Counted from the first letter of the stretch, positions 41,443 through 53,381 are shown. The stretch is DNA of 64,000 bases from Drosophila miranda (GCF_003369915.1 NW_022881614.1:682001-746000); one strand, 5' to 3'. Numbers and translations: made by a program. The notes: generated from the sequence alone by a model not told the origin.

Positions 41443-43932
41443 CGCTCAGGAAGTTCCTTTTAATTGTTGCTTGTGCTGCCAAGAGATCGGAGATGCATTC
41501 GATATTATTAAAAATGTATTTGTTTGAGTATCTCCAAAGAGTATTTCTACAATATTTTATTCTCTCTCCCGCTTTTAGTTGCATCTCACTCCAACGGCCA
41601 ACGGCCAACTGCCAAGATAAAGAGAGCAAGAAAGCTCTCTCCAAGCATAGATACGCTCTCCCACTCCCACTCTGACCAAGCAACAGCTTTGGCCAGAGCT
41701 TTGAAGCAAACTTTTCACTCTCTTGTCTCTCTCTCTCTCTCTCTGGAAGTTCCATTGCGAATACCCTCGAATTCCATTGTCAAATCAATACTGTTCCATT
41801 GAGATGGGGGGCCAGATTGGGCCAGATCGGGTGGCGGATTTTACGTTAAGTTCCAGACCGAAAGCGTTTCGACAGTAGACAGTGAAACGCAAAACCTGAA
41901 TAAATTCCACAGCGAATACAACAGACCACGACGGGGAGAATGCCCAGTCTGTTTAGAACATACATGTGTATTTAGCGGGCGTAACAGAAAATGATTACAT
42001 CAGAGTTTGAGTCACTTTTCGCGTCGACGGTCCGCTCGTCCGCACTCAGCCAGGGCGAATCGGGTATTGAGCTGCTTACCGATTGACTTCTGGCTATTGC
42101 TATTGCTATTCCGTTGCCGATGCTGTTGCTGATGCTGCGGCTAATGCTGATGCTGATACTGGAAGCGTAACCCTTTCCTGCTGCGCTCCTAAGTAGCTCT
42201 CCGTCCGCTCTGTCCGGTCCGTCTCGTTCGCTGGCAGAGTGCACTGTGCAAGTGCAGGTGCAGCTTTTTGGCTCGGCAGCTTTCAGTGCAATATGCAATG
42301 CTACAATGTATGCCTTGCCGCTCGGAAATCGTGCTCGGTACTCGGCCAATGAACAGCTGTTGTAACTATGCCACGCCGCGCCCCTGTGTCTCTCGAGTGT
42401 CTAGCCAGCTAATTGGCCAGCAAGTCGTTCGTGAATCTCGCACCCAGATACCAGATACAAGATACTCTCGAGCCGCAAAATGCCGATTCCGCCCCTCTAC
42501 TCGGATGCGATGCCCACCGTCGAGTGTCTTGGGTGTGCGCTTTGTAACTGAGCGCAGAGCGTATGATATTTCTGATTGCTGATTGTTTCGCGCTCTATTC
42601 AAATAGAAGCGTTCGGCCAAGTGCTGATAAAGCGGCACTCTCCAACATAGGTGGAACGGAGGTCGAACCGGTGATTCTTCTGTGGGTTTCCATTGCGGCA
42701 GTTTCCTGAACAGTGTCATGCCCGTACCCCTGCCCCTGCTGATAACCATAATTTCACAGATGCTACGTATGTCGTAGATCTAGTGGGGAATGGAAATTGA
42801 ATTCATGAATGAATCACTCCGGCAGAACCATCTTGTGCGTCGCTTGTCCAGCTATTGACCGCGCGACGTCACAGGCGAGACGTCAGACAGGCTGCCGCAA
42901 AGTAGACAGGAAACAGACCGGCACTTGTGGGCTCGAGTAGATACAGATACGTCATGGGGGGACTTGGGCAATGGGTAAGGTCATTATCACTTGCGCAATT
43001 GAGCAAGAAGAGCCCACGGCTATTTATACCCAACAAGACCTACATGAAACGGCCAGACCTACAAATGACCTTGGCTCCCAATCGCATTCCCAAATTATAA
43101 ATTCGGCATTTCTCACGAAAGCAAGGCGCGTTATCACGCCGATTGTAAATGATAAAAAGTGCGAGTAGTATATATCCGACTCTCCGTAGAGCTTGTCCGG
43201 CGCGGCGGCACAGATACGGACACGGGACGATAACACGCAGCTGTTGCGTGCAGCGCACCACCCACACAGAAATACCTACACAGACGCTCAACCAAGACTA
43301 CAAAGGAGACATCGAAAAGCTCCCGCGGGTCCCATAGTTACGGAGTGAGAGGACGCCAGCGACGATCTCCATCGGCTGACGGCGACGCGTTCTCCGCCAG
43401 CACGTGAACACTATCAATGGACTGGCGGGTATACGTAGGACGTACATACACACATATGTACGTATCATGTGTGCAAGAGACTCAGTCTGAGACTGATACG
43501 GTTTTCAGTTGGAGCTCCTATCTTTACCAGTCTTACCCCAGTCTTGCCCTCCTCTGAAGGTGAAAGGCGTTGTGTCTGACCCCCAAAATATCACATATGA
43601 AGGTTAGATTCGTGTTTGTCGACTATGTCTTCACTTATTAAATAAGGAATATCTCTCGTATATCATCGAATTATATCCCGAACTTTGATCTGCATATACA
43701 TATAGGGATTCATCGGGAATGATCTATGTTGCTTGTCATCATTTCGAAGAAAATTTGAGTACCGGGTATAGAAATCTGGTACTCAAATGATAAAGGGAAA
43801 TATTCGATTCGGAAGCGTTTGAGATACAGGGTAATGGTAGCACCGACTGGCTGGTTTTACATTTTAAATTTTACTTTGAAGGCGGTTTTGTGGCGCCACT
43901 TGATTGGTATGGTGTTGCCATTGGCTTAATTT
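41443..43932. other. Gpo1 upstream region, no supported gene
   Basis: Probably the Gpo1 promoter and 5'UTR. It has a (CT)n tract at ~41,727-41,744 and GCTGATGCTGATGCTG-type triplet/hexamer runs at ~42,095-42,165, which create a long minus-strand shadow ORF. A TATTTATA at ~43,021 is a candidate TATA-like site, but on which strand it acts is unclear. Confidence 0.5.
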
Positions 43933-44976
43933 TATACCCGATACTCAAAATGAGTATTGGGGTATATTAGATTTGTGGTAAAAGTGGATGTGTGTAACGT
44001 CCAGAAGGAATCGTTTCCGACCCCATAAAGTATATATATTCTTGATCAGCATCAATAGCCGAGTCGATTGAGCCCTGTCTGTCTGTCCGTCTGTCCGTCC
44101 GTCCGTCCGTCCGTCCGTCCGCTTCAGCGCCTAGTGCTCAAAGACTATAAGATCTAGAGCAACGATGTTTTGGATCCAGACTTCTGTGATATGTCACTGC
44201 TACAAAAATATTTCAAAACTTCGCCCCGCCCACTTCCGCCACCACAAAGAACGAAAGTCTGTGGCATCCACATTTTTAAAGATACGATAAAACCAAAAAC
44301 GCAGAATCGTAGAGGATGACTATATGTTCTAGAGTGTAAAATCTCAACCAGATCGTATAATTATTATAGCCAGAATCAAGAAAACAATTTCATTCTTTCT
44401 CGCTCTGTCTCTCTCTAACACACAGGTTTCATAGTCGGTTTTGCCAATTGCAAAATATGAGTTCAAGGATCTCAGAACCTATAAGAGCCAGAGCAACCAA
44501 ATTTGGTATCCACACTCCTGTGATATCGGACCTTGACCGTTTCGTGTCCAAATTTCGCCACACCCCCTTTCGCCCCCGCAAAGGACGAAAATCTGGGGCA
44601 TCCACAAATCTCAGAGACTATTAAGGCTAGAGTAACCAAATTTGGTATCCGCACTTCTGTTAGATCTCATTATAAAACGTATATCTCAGAATTTCGCCCC
44701 ACCCTTTTACGCCCCCACAAAGGACGAAAATCTGTTGCATTCACAATATTGCACATTCGAGAAAACTAAAAACGCAGAATCATAGATAATGACCATATCT
44801 ATCAGATTGCTGAATCTGGATCTGATCAGATCATTTTTATAGCCAAAAGGAACAAATCAATTTGCACTGGCTACGCAGCGCCCGACGTCACGCTCAGACT
44901 GATTTTCTGTCTCTCTCGCACGCACTCTTTGTCGTGTCGTTTAATATTAGCGGCGTCTGCCGGAGGAGAGCCATAC
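43933..44976 (+). mobile_element. DINE-1/mini-me-like element, left part
   Basis: It starts TATACCCGATACTCA, with (TA)n near 44,032 and (GTCY)n at ~44,076-44,120. It is broken at AGCCATAC (44,969-44,976) by the hAT element and ends at 49,968-50,032. Rejoined it is ~1.1 kb, the longest DINE-like copy here with both ends. Confidence 0.85.
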
Positions 44977-45039
44977 TAGTGTTGGGTAAACATTGCTCAT
45001 TTTGGTGAACATGTTCACTTGTTCTTTTTTAGTAAGTGA

Positions 45040-45195
45040 GTCAACTCACTCATATAGCTCACTTGCTCACTTGCTCACTTGCTCTCTTAGATTGCTCAGT
45101 TACTCACTTGTTCACTTTCTCAGTTGTTCACTTGCTCAGTTGCTCAGTTGCTCACTTTCTCAGTTGCTGACTTGCTCAGTTGTTCACTATTCATG
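45040..45195 (+). repeat. Subterminal TTGCTCACT repeats, left end of hAT
   Basis: About a dozen copies of (T)TGCTCA(C/G)TT. Their complement AAGTGA(A/G)CAA is the motif repeated at the other end, so both ends hold the same motif in inverted orientation. Confidence 0.85.
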
Positions 45196-45318
45196 CACAG
45201 AATTCACTAAGCACCACAGACTTTTACACAAATAAAATACGTTACATTTCCATATTAATCAAACATTTATAACTAAAAAAAAAAAAATGTATATAACAAA
45301 AAAACAAACTTTTTATTT

Positions 45319-45560
45319 CCTTTCATAGGAATTCTTATACTAACATAAAAATAAGGAGATCCTTTCATAGGAATTCTTATACTAACATAAAAATAAGGAG
45401 ATCCTTTCATAGGAATTCTTATACTAACTTAAAAATAAGGAGATCCTTTCATAGGAATTCTTATACTAACATAAAAATAAGGAGATCCTTTCATAGGAAT
45501 TCTTATACTAACTTAAAAAAAAGGAGATCCTTTCATAGGAATTCTTATACTTTTCGTTTT
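45319..45560 (+). repeat. 42 bp tandem repeat, ~5.7 units
   Basis: CCTTTCATAGGAATTC starts at 45,319, 45,361, 45,403, 45,445, 45,487 and 45,529 at an exact 42 bp period. It lies between the transposase stop and the left TIR region of the hAT element. Confidence 0.93.
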
Positions 45561-45622
45561 CTTCATTTTAGCGCTATAAGAGAAAATAATGTTAATCAAG
45601 CAAACAAGCAATCAAGTACAAA

Positions 45623-47364
45623 TTAGGTTGAACTCACTTCCGATTTACATGTTGTTATGCAAAAAATTAAATTTTCAACGGTTGTTGACTTTAAAAGGGA
45701 GCGCCTTTTACGTATGGTTTCGCCTGCACTTGAAAATATGCGCTCGCATGGCACTGAGGTGGCGACTAAGCAGAGGCGCTTCAGCATATAGTTATAAAGT
45801 AGCGGGTATTGCGCTTTCCGCTGATTCCACCATACCAATGGATCATCTTTTCGGCTGATGTACTCCTCAGCCAGGTACTTATCCATTTCTCTTATGGATG
45901 CTGCCGTATTGTTGGTGGGTTGGCTTACTTGCTGAAAAGTGGTATCAAATTCAGCCCATATTGTGTCCTCTTCTTGTTTTTTGTTGCTTATAGCTTCTTG
46001 TGGAGGTTCAGGGAGTGACCGTATCGTTTGAGCCAATTTTTTGCTGATATCCGCTACTGACTTTTTAAAGGCCTCCGCAGATTTAAATGCGCGTCCTTTG
46101 AACCTGGGATCCAGAACAGTGCTTATGATTTCATTGATTACTTCGGCAACTAGGTTATTTTTAACTGTTGGATATATTTGAGCCATTTTTCTTTGAAGTA
46201 ATCCAGTCAAAGCAATTATTTTTGACAATGTTACGTTTTTTCAGCTGAGATCTCTTCTGTAACTTCATAAAATGGCTTTAATACGGGAAGCACTCCATCA
46301 ATGACATCCCAGTCTTCTGGTGACAAAAGTAAATCTGTCCTTGTTGACAGAGCTGCCACGACTGCCTCCTTCAGGATAGACAGCCGTTCAAACATTTTGT
46401 ACGTTGAGTTCCAACGTGTTGGCACATCCTGTGTTAGTTTGAGGTCAGCCAACTTAAGCAGCGCTTGCATATCTTTAAGCTTTTTTAAGCCTGATGAGCT
46501 GCGATGAAAATATTCGCTTATAGCTTTAGCTTTTCTGCGCACACTGCTCATTTTATCTAGAGCTTTTTGGACAATTTGATTTAGGGTATGAGCAAAACAC
46601 CGTATATGACTCCAATTGCCGGTTCTAATAGCAAGAGCAATGTTGTGTGCATTATCGGATGCTATTGCTGCGACTTTGTTTTTGAGATCCCATTCAGTCA
46701 CAATTTTTTCCAAAAAGCTGCACAGATTCGCAGCAGTGTGCGACGCTTCAAAGGCCTGACAAGCAATTGTATAGGTCAGCATCGTTGATTCCTCATCGAT
46801 AAAATGTACTGTGACAGCCAGATAACTTTCGTTGGTTATAGATGTCCAACCGTCTGTAGTTAAGCACACCGCTGTGGCCGCACGTAGTTCTTCTATTATC
46901 GTCCCAGTGTACTCGTCACGAATTTTGGGAATCAAGGAGCTGGTTAATGTTTTCCTCGTCGGAAGCTTATAGTTTGGGGTGTGCGACACATCGTGAATAA
47001 ATTTTTTAAATTCTGGTTCTTCGACCAAGCGCAAGGCGTGATGACCCTTGGCGATCATCCGTACAAGTTGCAGATCAATCTGCTGCGCTTTGCTCGCTGG
47101 TACAGGCCTTTCAGCAAAGCTTGTTATTTTTGGTTGCGCACTTTGCACAAAAATCGGGCCATCGGTGTTTTGCCGGATAACGGGCTCCATAGACGCCGGG
47201 TGCTTGCTCTTTAAATGGCGGCTTAAGTTGCTTTGAGATTTGCAACTCAAAATAGATTTGCAATACTTGCACTTGGCTTCCTGGCGTCCAACTTCCTCGA
47301 AATGGTTCCAAATCTCACTATACTTCCGAAAAAGCAACATATTCAGGCAGGCTCCGTTTTTCAT
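45623..47364 (-). pseudogene. hAT transposase, one frameshift
   Basis: The first part, 47,364-46,231, carries a BED zinc finger (CKYCKSILSC...LSRHLKSKHP) and the start of the RNase H-like core (CLTTDGWTS, with the first catalytic Asp; AAIASDNAHNI, with the second). The second part, 46,228-45,623, carries the hAT C-terminal dimerisation region (YPLLYNYMLKRLCLVATSVPCERIFS). The frame is broken between them at an A run (46,229-46,235), where one lost base would explain the shift. A TAA follows EISAEKT at the break. Otherwise the sequence looks well kept, so inactivation is recent. Confidence 0.85.
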
Positions 47365-47689
47365 TTACTTTTGCGGATTACGTTTTCAGCCAAAACGTTT
47401 CGATTTCGTTTTAAGGTGCTCCAGTTTTCACATATTTTTTTTATTGATATGTTTCTTTTTTCATCGTTTCTGGCAAACAAAAACAGCTGACCTGGCTGCT
47501 TTGTAAAAATACAGCGTGATTAAAATGCCTTTTATTTTTTCAATTGCTTGTTTTGAAGCAAAACGATTGCAGAAATTACGTGATCTAAGAAGATCTAGAC
47601 ATCTTAGATGCAACACTTGTGTATTTAACATGTCTGACGAGCTGTGAGTAACAGCATGCGTATTGAAAATTAAATTGCTAATGGTAAAG

Positions 47690-48618
47690 CTTTCAGATTT
47701 GTGAAGTCATTTCGGATCGACAAAAAAACTTTCAAAATGATTTTGGAGAAAGTTCAACCCCATTAAGGTGTTACCAGGAAGTTATCTCCCTCTACGCAAT
47801 TGGCTTCAGTAATGTGATATCTCGCCACTGGCTGCTACCAGTGGGCAGTTGCCAAAGACCACCATATAAACATTGGACGCTGTACATTTGGAAAGATTCT
47901 TCACAAACTTATTCCGTTGATGGACAGGCTGTTATGTATTGAGTTCATTTCGTTGTAGATGAATAATCATCAATTGCAATAATCATATGAATATTTTTAT
48001 CGGAACTTTAAATTGCCTCGAATTGGTGCCTGTGTGGATGGAACTCACATCAGAATACTAAAGCCTGTACAAAACCACTCCGTGTTCTATAATAGGAAAT
48101 GATTTTATAGCATGAATGCCATGGTGGTGTGTAACTACAACATGGAGATAATTGCTATTGATGCCACGCACCCTGGTTCCTGCCATGACTCCATCATTTG
48201 GAATCACTCCCCTGCTAGGGAATATTTATCCACGACCATTAATGGGTTTGTTTTGGCTGATTCGGGCTACGCTCTAGAGAGTTTTGTTCTGACTCCTTAT
48301 AGGAGCGCGGAGATAGCCACCTATCAGCACAGATTCAACATAAAGCATACTGGAGCACGAAATATTATAGAACGCACCATTGGAGTCCTTAAAAGCCGTT
48401 TCCGTTGCTTGCAACGCACTTTAAATTACCCACCAATATTTTGTTGCCAAATTATAAATGTATGCTGTGCCCTGCACAATATTTGTAGAAGACGTAATGT
48501 CTTAATCGAGGAGGATGTTCGATTTGACGACCCTTTAGACACTGAAAATGAATTCGACGACACTGAAAATAATGGATCATCTATACGCGATGAAATAGCT
48601 CAGGCCATTCCTTATTAA
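47690..48618 (+). pseudogene. PIF/Harbinger DDE transposase, 5' part broken
   Basis: The C-terminal 168 codons (48,112-48,618) are open and carry DATHPGSCHDS, then LADSGY with the second catalytic Asp, then ERTIGVLKSRF with the Glu. The first catalytic Asp lies upstream in RIGACVDGTHIRI (~48,030), in the same frame but separated by a TGA just before YSMNAMVV. Further upstream (47,690-48,000) several stops interrupt recognisable helix-turn-helix-region sequence. All three catalytic residues survive, but no continuous protein can be made. Confidence 0.8.
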
Positions 48619-48712
48619 AATGCAAAATTTTTCATGTTTTCTTCTTTATGTCATTCGATATTCTTTATAACTAATAAAGCTAAGTTTCACAAAAAAACTA
48701 ATAGGAAACTAA

Positions 48713-49351
48713 TTATTTCGCAAATTTGTCCAAAATTTGGCTAAATTTGTCTACAAGAGCCTTTTGGACCTCGAGCTTCTCCTTCTCTAACGATTCCATT
48801 CGTTCGAAATGTTCCGAAATTTTCTTGGAAATTGCCGACATTTCATCCAGCTGAGCAGCGCAGAGATCGTTGAGGTCCATGGTCTGCGCTGGTCTAGTTC
48901 GACGGCGCTTCGGCATGGGCTCCTCCTTCTCTGAGGGTTCGTCCTTCTCTGAGGGTTCCTCCTCAATGGGGTCTTCCATCACGCACTTAACCCCAGTGTC
49001 GGCCTCCTTGGTCGTACGGGGGGGAAGTCCATACGCTGGCCCACCTACTCCTTCCACCATTTCGTAGAGGGCACATAGCTTGGCCACTTCCTCCTCCAAT
49101 TCCCCAAGCGATTGCTGAGCGAAGGGCCCTCCACCTGTAGCTCGAGTTTCTGATTTGTTTTTCGCCATCTTCTTGCGGATGTTTGTTTTCCAATCTGCCC
49201 AAACCTGAAATTGTAGAATTGAATATAGTAGTGTGCTACCTTTTGTTGTGCAACACATACCTTTTTCCAACCCAATGCGTCCTTGATTGGCAGCCCAACA
49301 GCATTGAGAGCGCCGCAAAGCTCTGTCCGGGTTGTCTTTCATAAAACCCAC
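48713..49351 (-). pseudogene. Harbinger accessory Myb/SANT-like (zeste-type) protein
   Basis: An intron at 49,260-49,205 (GTATGTG...TTTCAG, 56 nt) joins GALNAVGLPIKDALGWKK to VWADWKTNIRKKMAK, a zeste-like Myb DNA-binding domain. An acidic middle follows, then a nuclear-type basic cluster (PKRRRTRP) and a C-terminal coiled coil (SKKISEHFERMESLEKEKL). Harbinger transposases need such a partner for DNA binding and nuclear entry. The frame upstream of the splice differs from that of NPDRALRR by one base near 49,315, so it is probably frameshifted. Confidence 0.68.
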
Positions 49352-49704
49352 CAGGATTTCATCTTGAAGAGATGATTTATGCTTTTCATCTATTTTTTTC
49401 CTTTTGCAATTAAGGTTCGTTTTGTTGTATAAAAAGCCGTTTACTTTTCATTTCGTCAACGAAAATGTTTTCGTTTTGAAAACGAAGAAATCTTGCGGAA
49501 TGGGAAAAAGAGAGCCCCAATTTATGTGATTTCAAAAGTAAATCGGAAAACTTTTGTGAAAGTGAAAAACGAAGCCTGGCTGATTGAATTTTTCAAAATT
49601 GTAAACAGCTTTGCCCGTAATATAAAAAGTGTGAAGTAAACGCAAATATGAGCAAAGCTGCCAGATCGCAAAATGACCTTTGAGGAGCAAAATTGCGCAA
49701 AAAG

Positions 49705-49925
49705 TGAGTAGAGAACAAGTGAGTAAAAATGAACAAGTGAGTAAAAATGAACAAGTGAATAACAAAGAACAAGTGAACAAAAAAGAACAAGTGAACAACA
49801 AAGAACAAGTGAACAAAAAAGAACAAGTGAACAAAAAAGAACAAGTGAACAACAAAGAACAAGTGAACAAAAAAGAACAACTTGGAAGGAACATGTTCAG
49901 TTGCTCACTTAAGTGAACAACTCTT
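49705..49925 (+). repeat. 18 bp tandem repeats, right subterminal region of hAT
   Basis: About a dozen units of the GAACAAGTGAACAAAAAA type, alternating with CAACAAAGAAC variants. They contain the same AAGTGAAC motif as the left end, in opposite orientation. Confidence 0.88.
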
Positions 49926-49967
49926 TTTTGTTCACTCACTCATGAGCAACACAACACTAAGCCATAC

Positions 49968-50032
49968 TGACTTAGTATCGGGTATAACTGTAGAGTTGCG
50001 GTCTCCGCAGCAACTCACAACGTTCCCCCTCG
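49968..50032 (+). mobile_element. DINE-1/mini-me-like element, right end
   Basis: It continues the copy at 43,933. It has CTTAGTATCGGGTATAA (inverted match to the left end), then a hairpin (GAGTTGCGG-TCTCCGCAGCAACTC), and ends TTCCCCCTCG. A 3' terminal hairpin is a Helitron-type feature. Confidence 0.78.
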
Positions 50033-50116
50033 TTATTTATTTATTTATTTATTTATTAAACTAACAAATTATCTGTTAATAATGGTACTTAGTTACTAAA
50101 GGCGGAAAAAGATAAG

Positions 50117-52929
50117 TTAAAAGTTAGCTAAATTTAAATGATTAAGAGACAGTTTAGGGGATAGGGTTTGACAGAGGGAGTTATAATTATGGCATAAAAT
50201 CCTAAAAGGTTCATGATCAGCATAATTAGACCTACATATGGGTAGACGGATAGGCCTAAAAGTACGGGTAGGTCTAGATGGAACGGCCAAGTCAATCTGC
50301 CCCAAGAGAGTTTGGGAGTCAACAGTCCCAAGAAGGAGCTTGTGCACGAACATTACGCCATTGCATATTCTGCGATGGTGCAACGACGGCAGGTCAATAA
50401 GATTTAGCCTAGACCGGTAGGGTGGCAAGATTCTACCCGAGTCCCAGTTCAAGTTCCGAAGGGCAAAAATTAAAAATTGCTTTTGCACGGATTCAATAAC
50501 AGCCTGCTGCTCTTTATACTGCGGGCTCCACACACAAGAACAATACTCCAATATAGGACGTACTAACGAGATGTACAGTTGTTTCGTAACGTACGGGTCG
50601 TCAAACTCCTTGGACCAACGCTTGATGAACGCTAAAACACCCTTAGCTTTATTTACAGTTGCAGCTATATGGGTGTTAAAACACATCTTATGATCAAAAA
50701 GGACTCCGAGGTCATTTGAACTCGAAATTCGCTCAAGGACATGATTTCCTAGAACATATGGGACAAAATGAGGAGCGCGACGGTAAAATGTCATAAGTTT
50801 GCATTTGGAAAGGTTCAGAAAAAGAAGATTAGTTGAACACCACAATAGTAGTTCACTTAGATCAAGTTGAAGGCGTGTGTGCAAATACCAATCAGAGTAA
50901 GAAAGAGAGATTTTGACATCATCAGCATACATTAGTGTAGTAGAGTATGTTATAAGTTGAGGAAAGTCATTCACAAATAAAATAAACAGAAGCGGGCCCA
51001 GATGACTTCCCTGTGGCACACCTGAAGTAACATTAACAGTATTTGACAACACGTTAGAAACCAAAACACGTTGAGTACGGTTAGAGAGATAGGACAAAAT
51101 CCAATCTAGAAGAATCGTTGGGAACCCTAATAAAGAGAGCTTGTGAATAAGCAGAGCATGGTTCACAGAATCGAATGCCTTGCTGAAGTCCGTACAAACT
51201 ACATCCGTCTGCAAACCAATTTGAAAACCACGGTGGATTAGGTTAGAAAACTCAAGAAGGTTAGTCGATGTTGAACGATGTCTGAAAAAACCGTGTTGCG
51301 ACGGAGATATCAAGCTGCAACAAAGATGTTGCAGTTGCCGGGTGACCAGGAACTCAAGAAGCTTCGGGATGGCGGAAAGCTTTGCGATACCACGATAGTT
51401 TTCAATGTTTGATCTTGAACCTTTTTTGTGAAGCGGAATGATGTAGGACTCATTCCAAATTACTGGGAGACAAGACTGTTCCAAGGAGAGGTTGAAGAGA
51501 AAGGTCAAGGGTTTGCAAAGGGACTGAGCAAAGTGTTTTAAGATGCAACTTGGTACCTTATCTGGACCCGCAGAAAACGATATGTCCATAGATGACAAAC
51601 CTTCCAGAACAACGCTTTCCTCGAAAAAGGGCAGAAAAATGCTGTTAGCTTGAGGTAGCTGGTACGGATACGGAGTGGATGCGTTGTAAATATGAGACGA
51701 GTACGTTGTTTGGAAAAAGTTAGCGAATAAATTTGCAATACCAACAGCAGAAGCTTCTGTTTTGTTCTGGTAATGAAGGGACGGAGGAAAAACGTTTGAC
51801 TTGCGCTTAGAGTTAACGAACGAATAGAATTTTTTAGGATCACTACGAAAGTTACTACTACATTGTGAAAGGTAATGATTATAACACTGACTATTGACGG
51901 CAAGGAACAGAGAGCGAGCGGAGGAGTATAGAGCTAAGGCCAACGTGGAGCCCGACTTCTGGTACTTTTTATAGAGCCGGGATTTATTATTTTTTAAGTA
52001 TGACAAATACTTGGAGAACCAGGGAGGCTTGGACGATACAGGTACAGTGATATCTGGAACAAACGTATTAAGGGCGGAGTAAATAGAACTATAAAACGAG
52101 TTAACAGTTGCATCTATGTTCGGTAATGAATAAAGAAACGACCAATCAACACGCGAGAGATGTAGATCTAAATCGATAAAGTTTGTTTTGCGAAAACACT
52201 TTATGTGACAAGGAGCCATGGAACTGTCAGCACCTCCAGATTGTGTACACTCCAGTGAAATCAACAAAGTTTGATGGTAAGGATCTTCAGGGAGAAATAT
52301 TGGGCTTGCTCTAGATACCGTAGCAAGAGAACCATCGTTAACAAAAACGAGGTCAAGAAGTCTGTCCCTAATGTTTTAACGGCATTAATTTAGACAAGGG
52401 AAATATCCGTTAGCCCATTGATAAAGTCATTATGGCAATTGGGAAACAACAGGTTAGCGTCATCACAAGGCAGCCAAGAAAGAAATGGGAGGTTAAAGTC
52501 CCCCATGACAATAATTCGATCGTTGCACCCTAATGCAGAAACAACAGTATTAATTGCTGAGAGGTGGTGTAAGTAAAGCTCAGCATCAGACCTGGGAGGA
52601 ATGTTAGAGCAGGTTAAATAGAAAAATGCGGAGCCAACACGAACTTTGACTGCAACAAATTCAATTCCATGAATGTTATTGAATGGGAATAACTAAGATG
52701 AGAAAACAGATTTAACTGCAATCAGAACCCCACGTGCAAAAGATGGGCGGTCCATTCTATAAATAGTGTAACTATCAATGAAAATTTCATGATCATTGAC
52801 AGAGGAGTTAAGCCAGGTTTCGGTAAACGCGATGGCATCGAAATCAAAGGACGCGCTATTAGTATGAATTTGACGTAATTTTCCCAGCAAACTGCGAACG
52901 TTCTGATAGTGCATGGAAAAATAGTACAT
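50117..52929 (-). pseudogene. LINE ORF2: endonuclease and reverse transcriptase
   Basis: ORF2 starts at 52,929 with an ATG that overlaps the ORF1 stop as TGATG. The apurinic endonuclease begins YQNVRSLLGK and IAFTETWLN, is cut by TAG at ~52,694 and resumes in frame with MGDFNLPF near 52,510. After another stop and a frameshift (~52,375) the RT domain is open to 50,117. It contains VVCTDFSKAFDSVNH, SGVPQGSHLGPLLF and MYADDVKISL. The RT core is intact but the endonuclease is not, so the protein cannot be made whole. A C-terminal stretch with Cys/His-poor sequence follows, without RNase H. Confidence 0.87.
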
Positions 52930-53089
52930 CAGTTTTTTGGAGCATGTTCGGTAATTCTTGGATTCGAGTTTGAATCTTTGAGAAGGAACTCATGCACAAT
53001 TGTATGCTCAGGCCATATTGACGGTTCTAGAGAACTGCATAGTAAAGAATCAGGGAGAAGAATTTTAAAGGATGATATGTTGCGCTTAT
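52929..53089 (-). pseudogene. LINE ORF1, C-terminal part
   Basis: The frame reads RNISSFKILLPDSLL, then SSLEPSIWPEHTIVHEFL and stops at 52,931-52,929. This is the expected end of the RNA-binding domain whose start lies beyond the DINE at 59,501. Confidence 0.78.
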
Positions 53090-53193
53090 TATACCCGATA
53101 CTCAAAATGAGTATTGGGGTATATTAGATTTGTGGTAAAAGTGGATGTGTGTAACGTCCAAAAGGAATCGTTTCCGACCCCATAAAGTATATA
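53090..53193 (+). mobile_element. DINE-1/mini-me-like element, left part, inside LINE ORF1
   Basis: Runs from TATACCCGATACTCA to AAAGTATATA, where the gypsy LTR begins. Continues at 58,685. Confidence 0.85.
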
Positions 53194-53379
53194 TGTAGGA
53201 AACGAAGGAAAGAGAGAGACACGAAGCGGTCGTGTTTTCGTCGTGTCGTCGCATCAGACGTACACGCATATAATTATTCACAAACATACTTGTAAAACTT
53301 GGAGCTGTTATAATTTTAAGTCCAACATACTTATCAAATAAATGTTACTCGTTGCCATCAAGCAACTTAAACTACTACA
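53194..53379 (+). repeat. 5' LTR of the gypsy element (186 bp, short form)
   Basis: TGTAGGAAACG to ACTACTACA. Compared with the 3' LTR it lacks ~63 bp between GTGTCGTCG and GCATCAGACG. Confidence 0.92.
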
Positions 53380-53381
53380 AA

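Larger units (their letters stand above)
47600..49440. mobile_element. PIF/Harbinger element inside the hAT
   Basis: The two characteristic genes are convergent: a HARBI1-like DDE transposase on + and a Myb/SANT-like protein on -. I could not fix the TIRs or the 3 bp target duplication, so the borders are approximate. Confidence 0.7.
44977..49959 (-). mobile_element. hAT transposon (4,983 bp) with 8 bp target duplication
   Basis: Ends TAGTGTTGGGT and (inverted) TAGTGTTGTGT, flanked by the identical octamer AGCCATAC at 44,969-44,976 and 49,960-49,967. The intact site AGCCATACTGAC exists in the DINE at ~59,430. It encodes a BED-finger/hATC transposase on the minus strand and carries a PIF/Harbinger element between that gene and the right end. 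Confidence 0.93.
50033..53089 (-). mobile_element. Jockey/CR1-like LINE, 3' part (ORF2 and tail)
   Basis: It has a (TTTA)n tail complement at 50,033-50,060, ORF2 and the end of ORF1. The DINE at 53,090-59,500 splits it from the rest of ORF1 at 59,501-60,307. Its 3' end abuts the previous DINE, so that DINE landed in or beside the tail, or the reverse. Confidence 0.88.

Noticed and set aside
41972..42349. 125-codon minus-strand ORF with Ser-Ile repeats upstream of Gpo1
   Set aside because: It translates a GCTGATGCTGAT-type simple repeat and has no conserved motif.
45319..45560. CRISPR-like array appearance of the 42 bp repeat
   Set aside because: There are no unique spacers; units are directly adjacent and the DNA is eukaryotic. 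It is a minisatellite.
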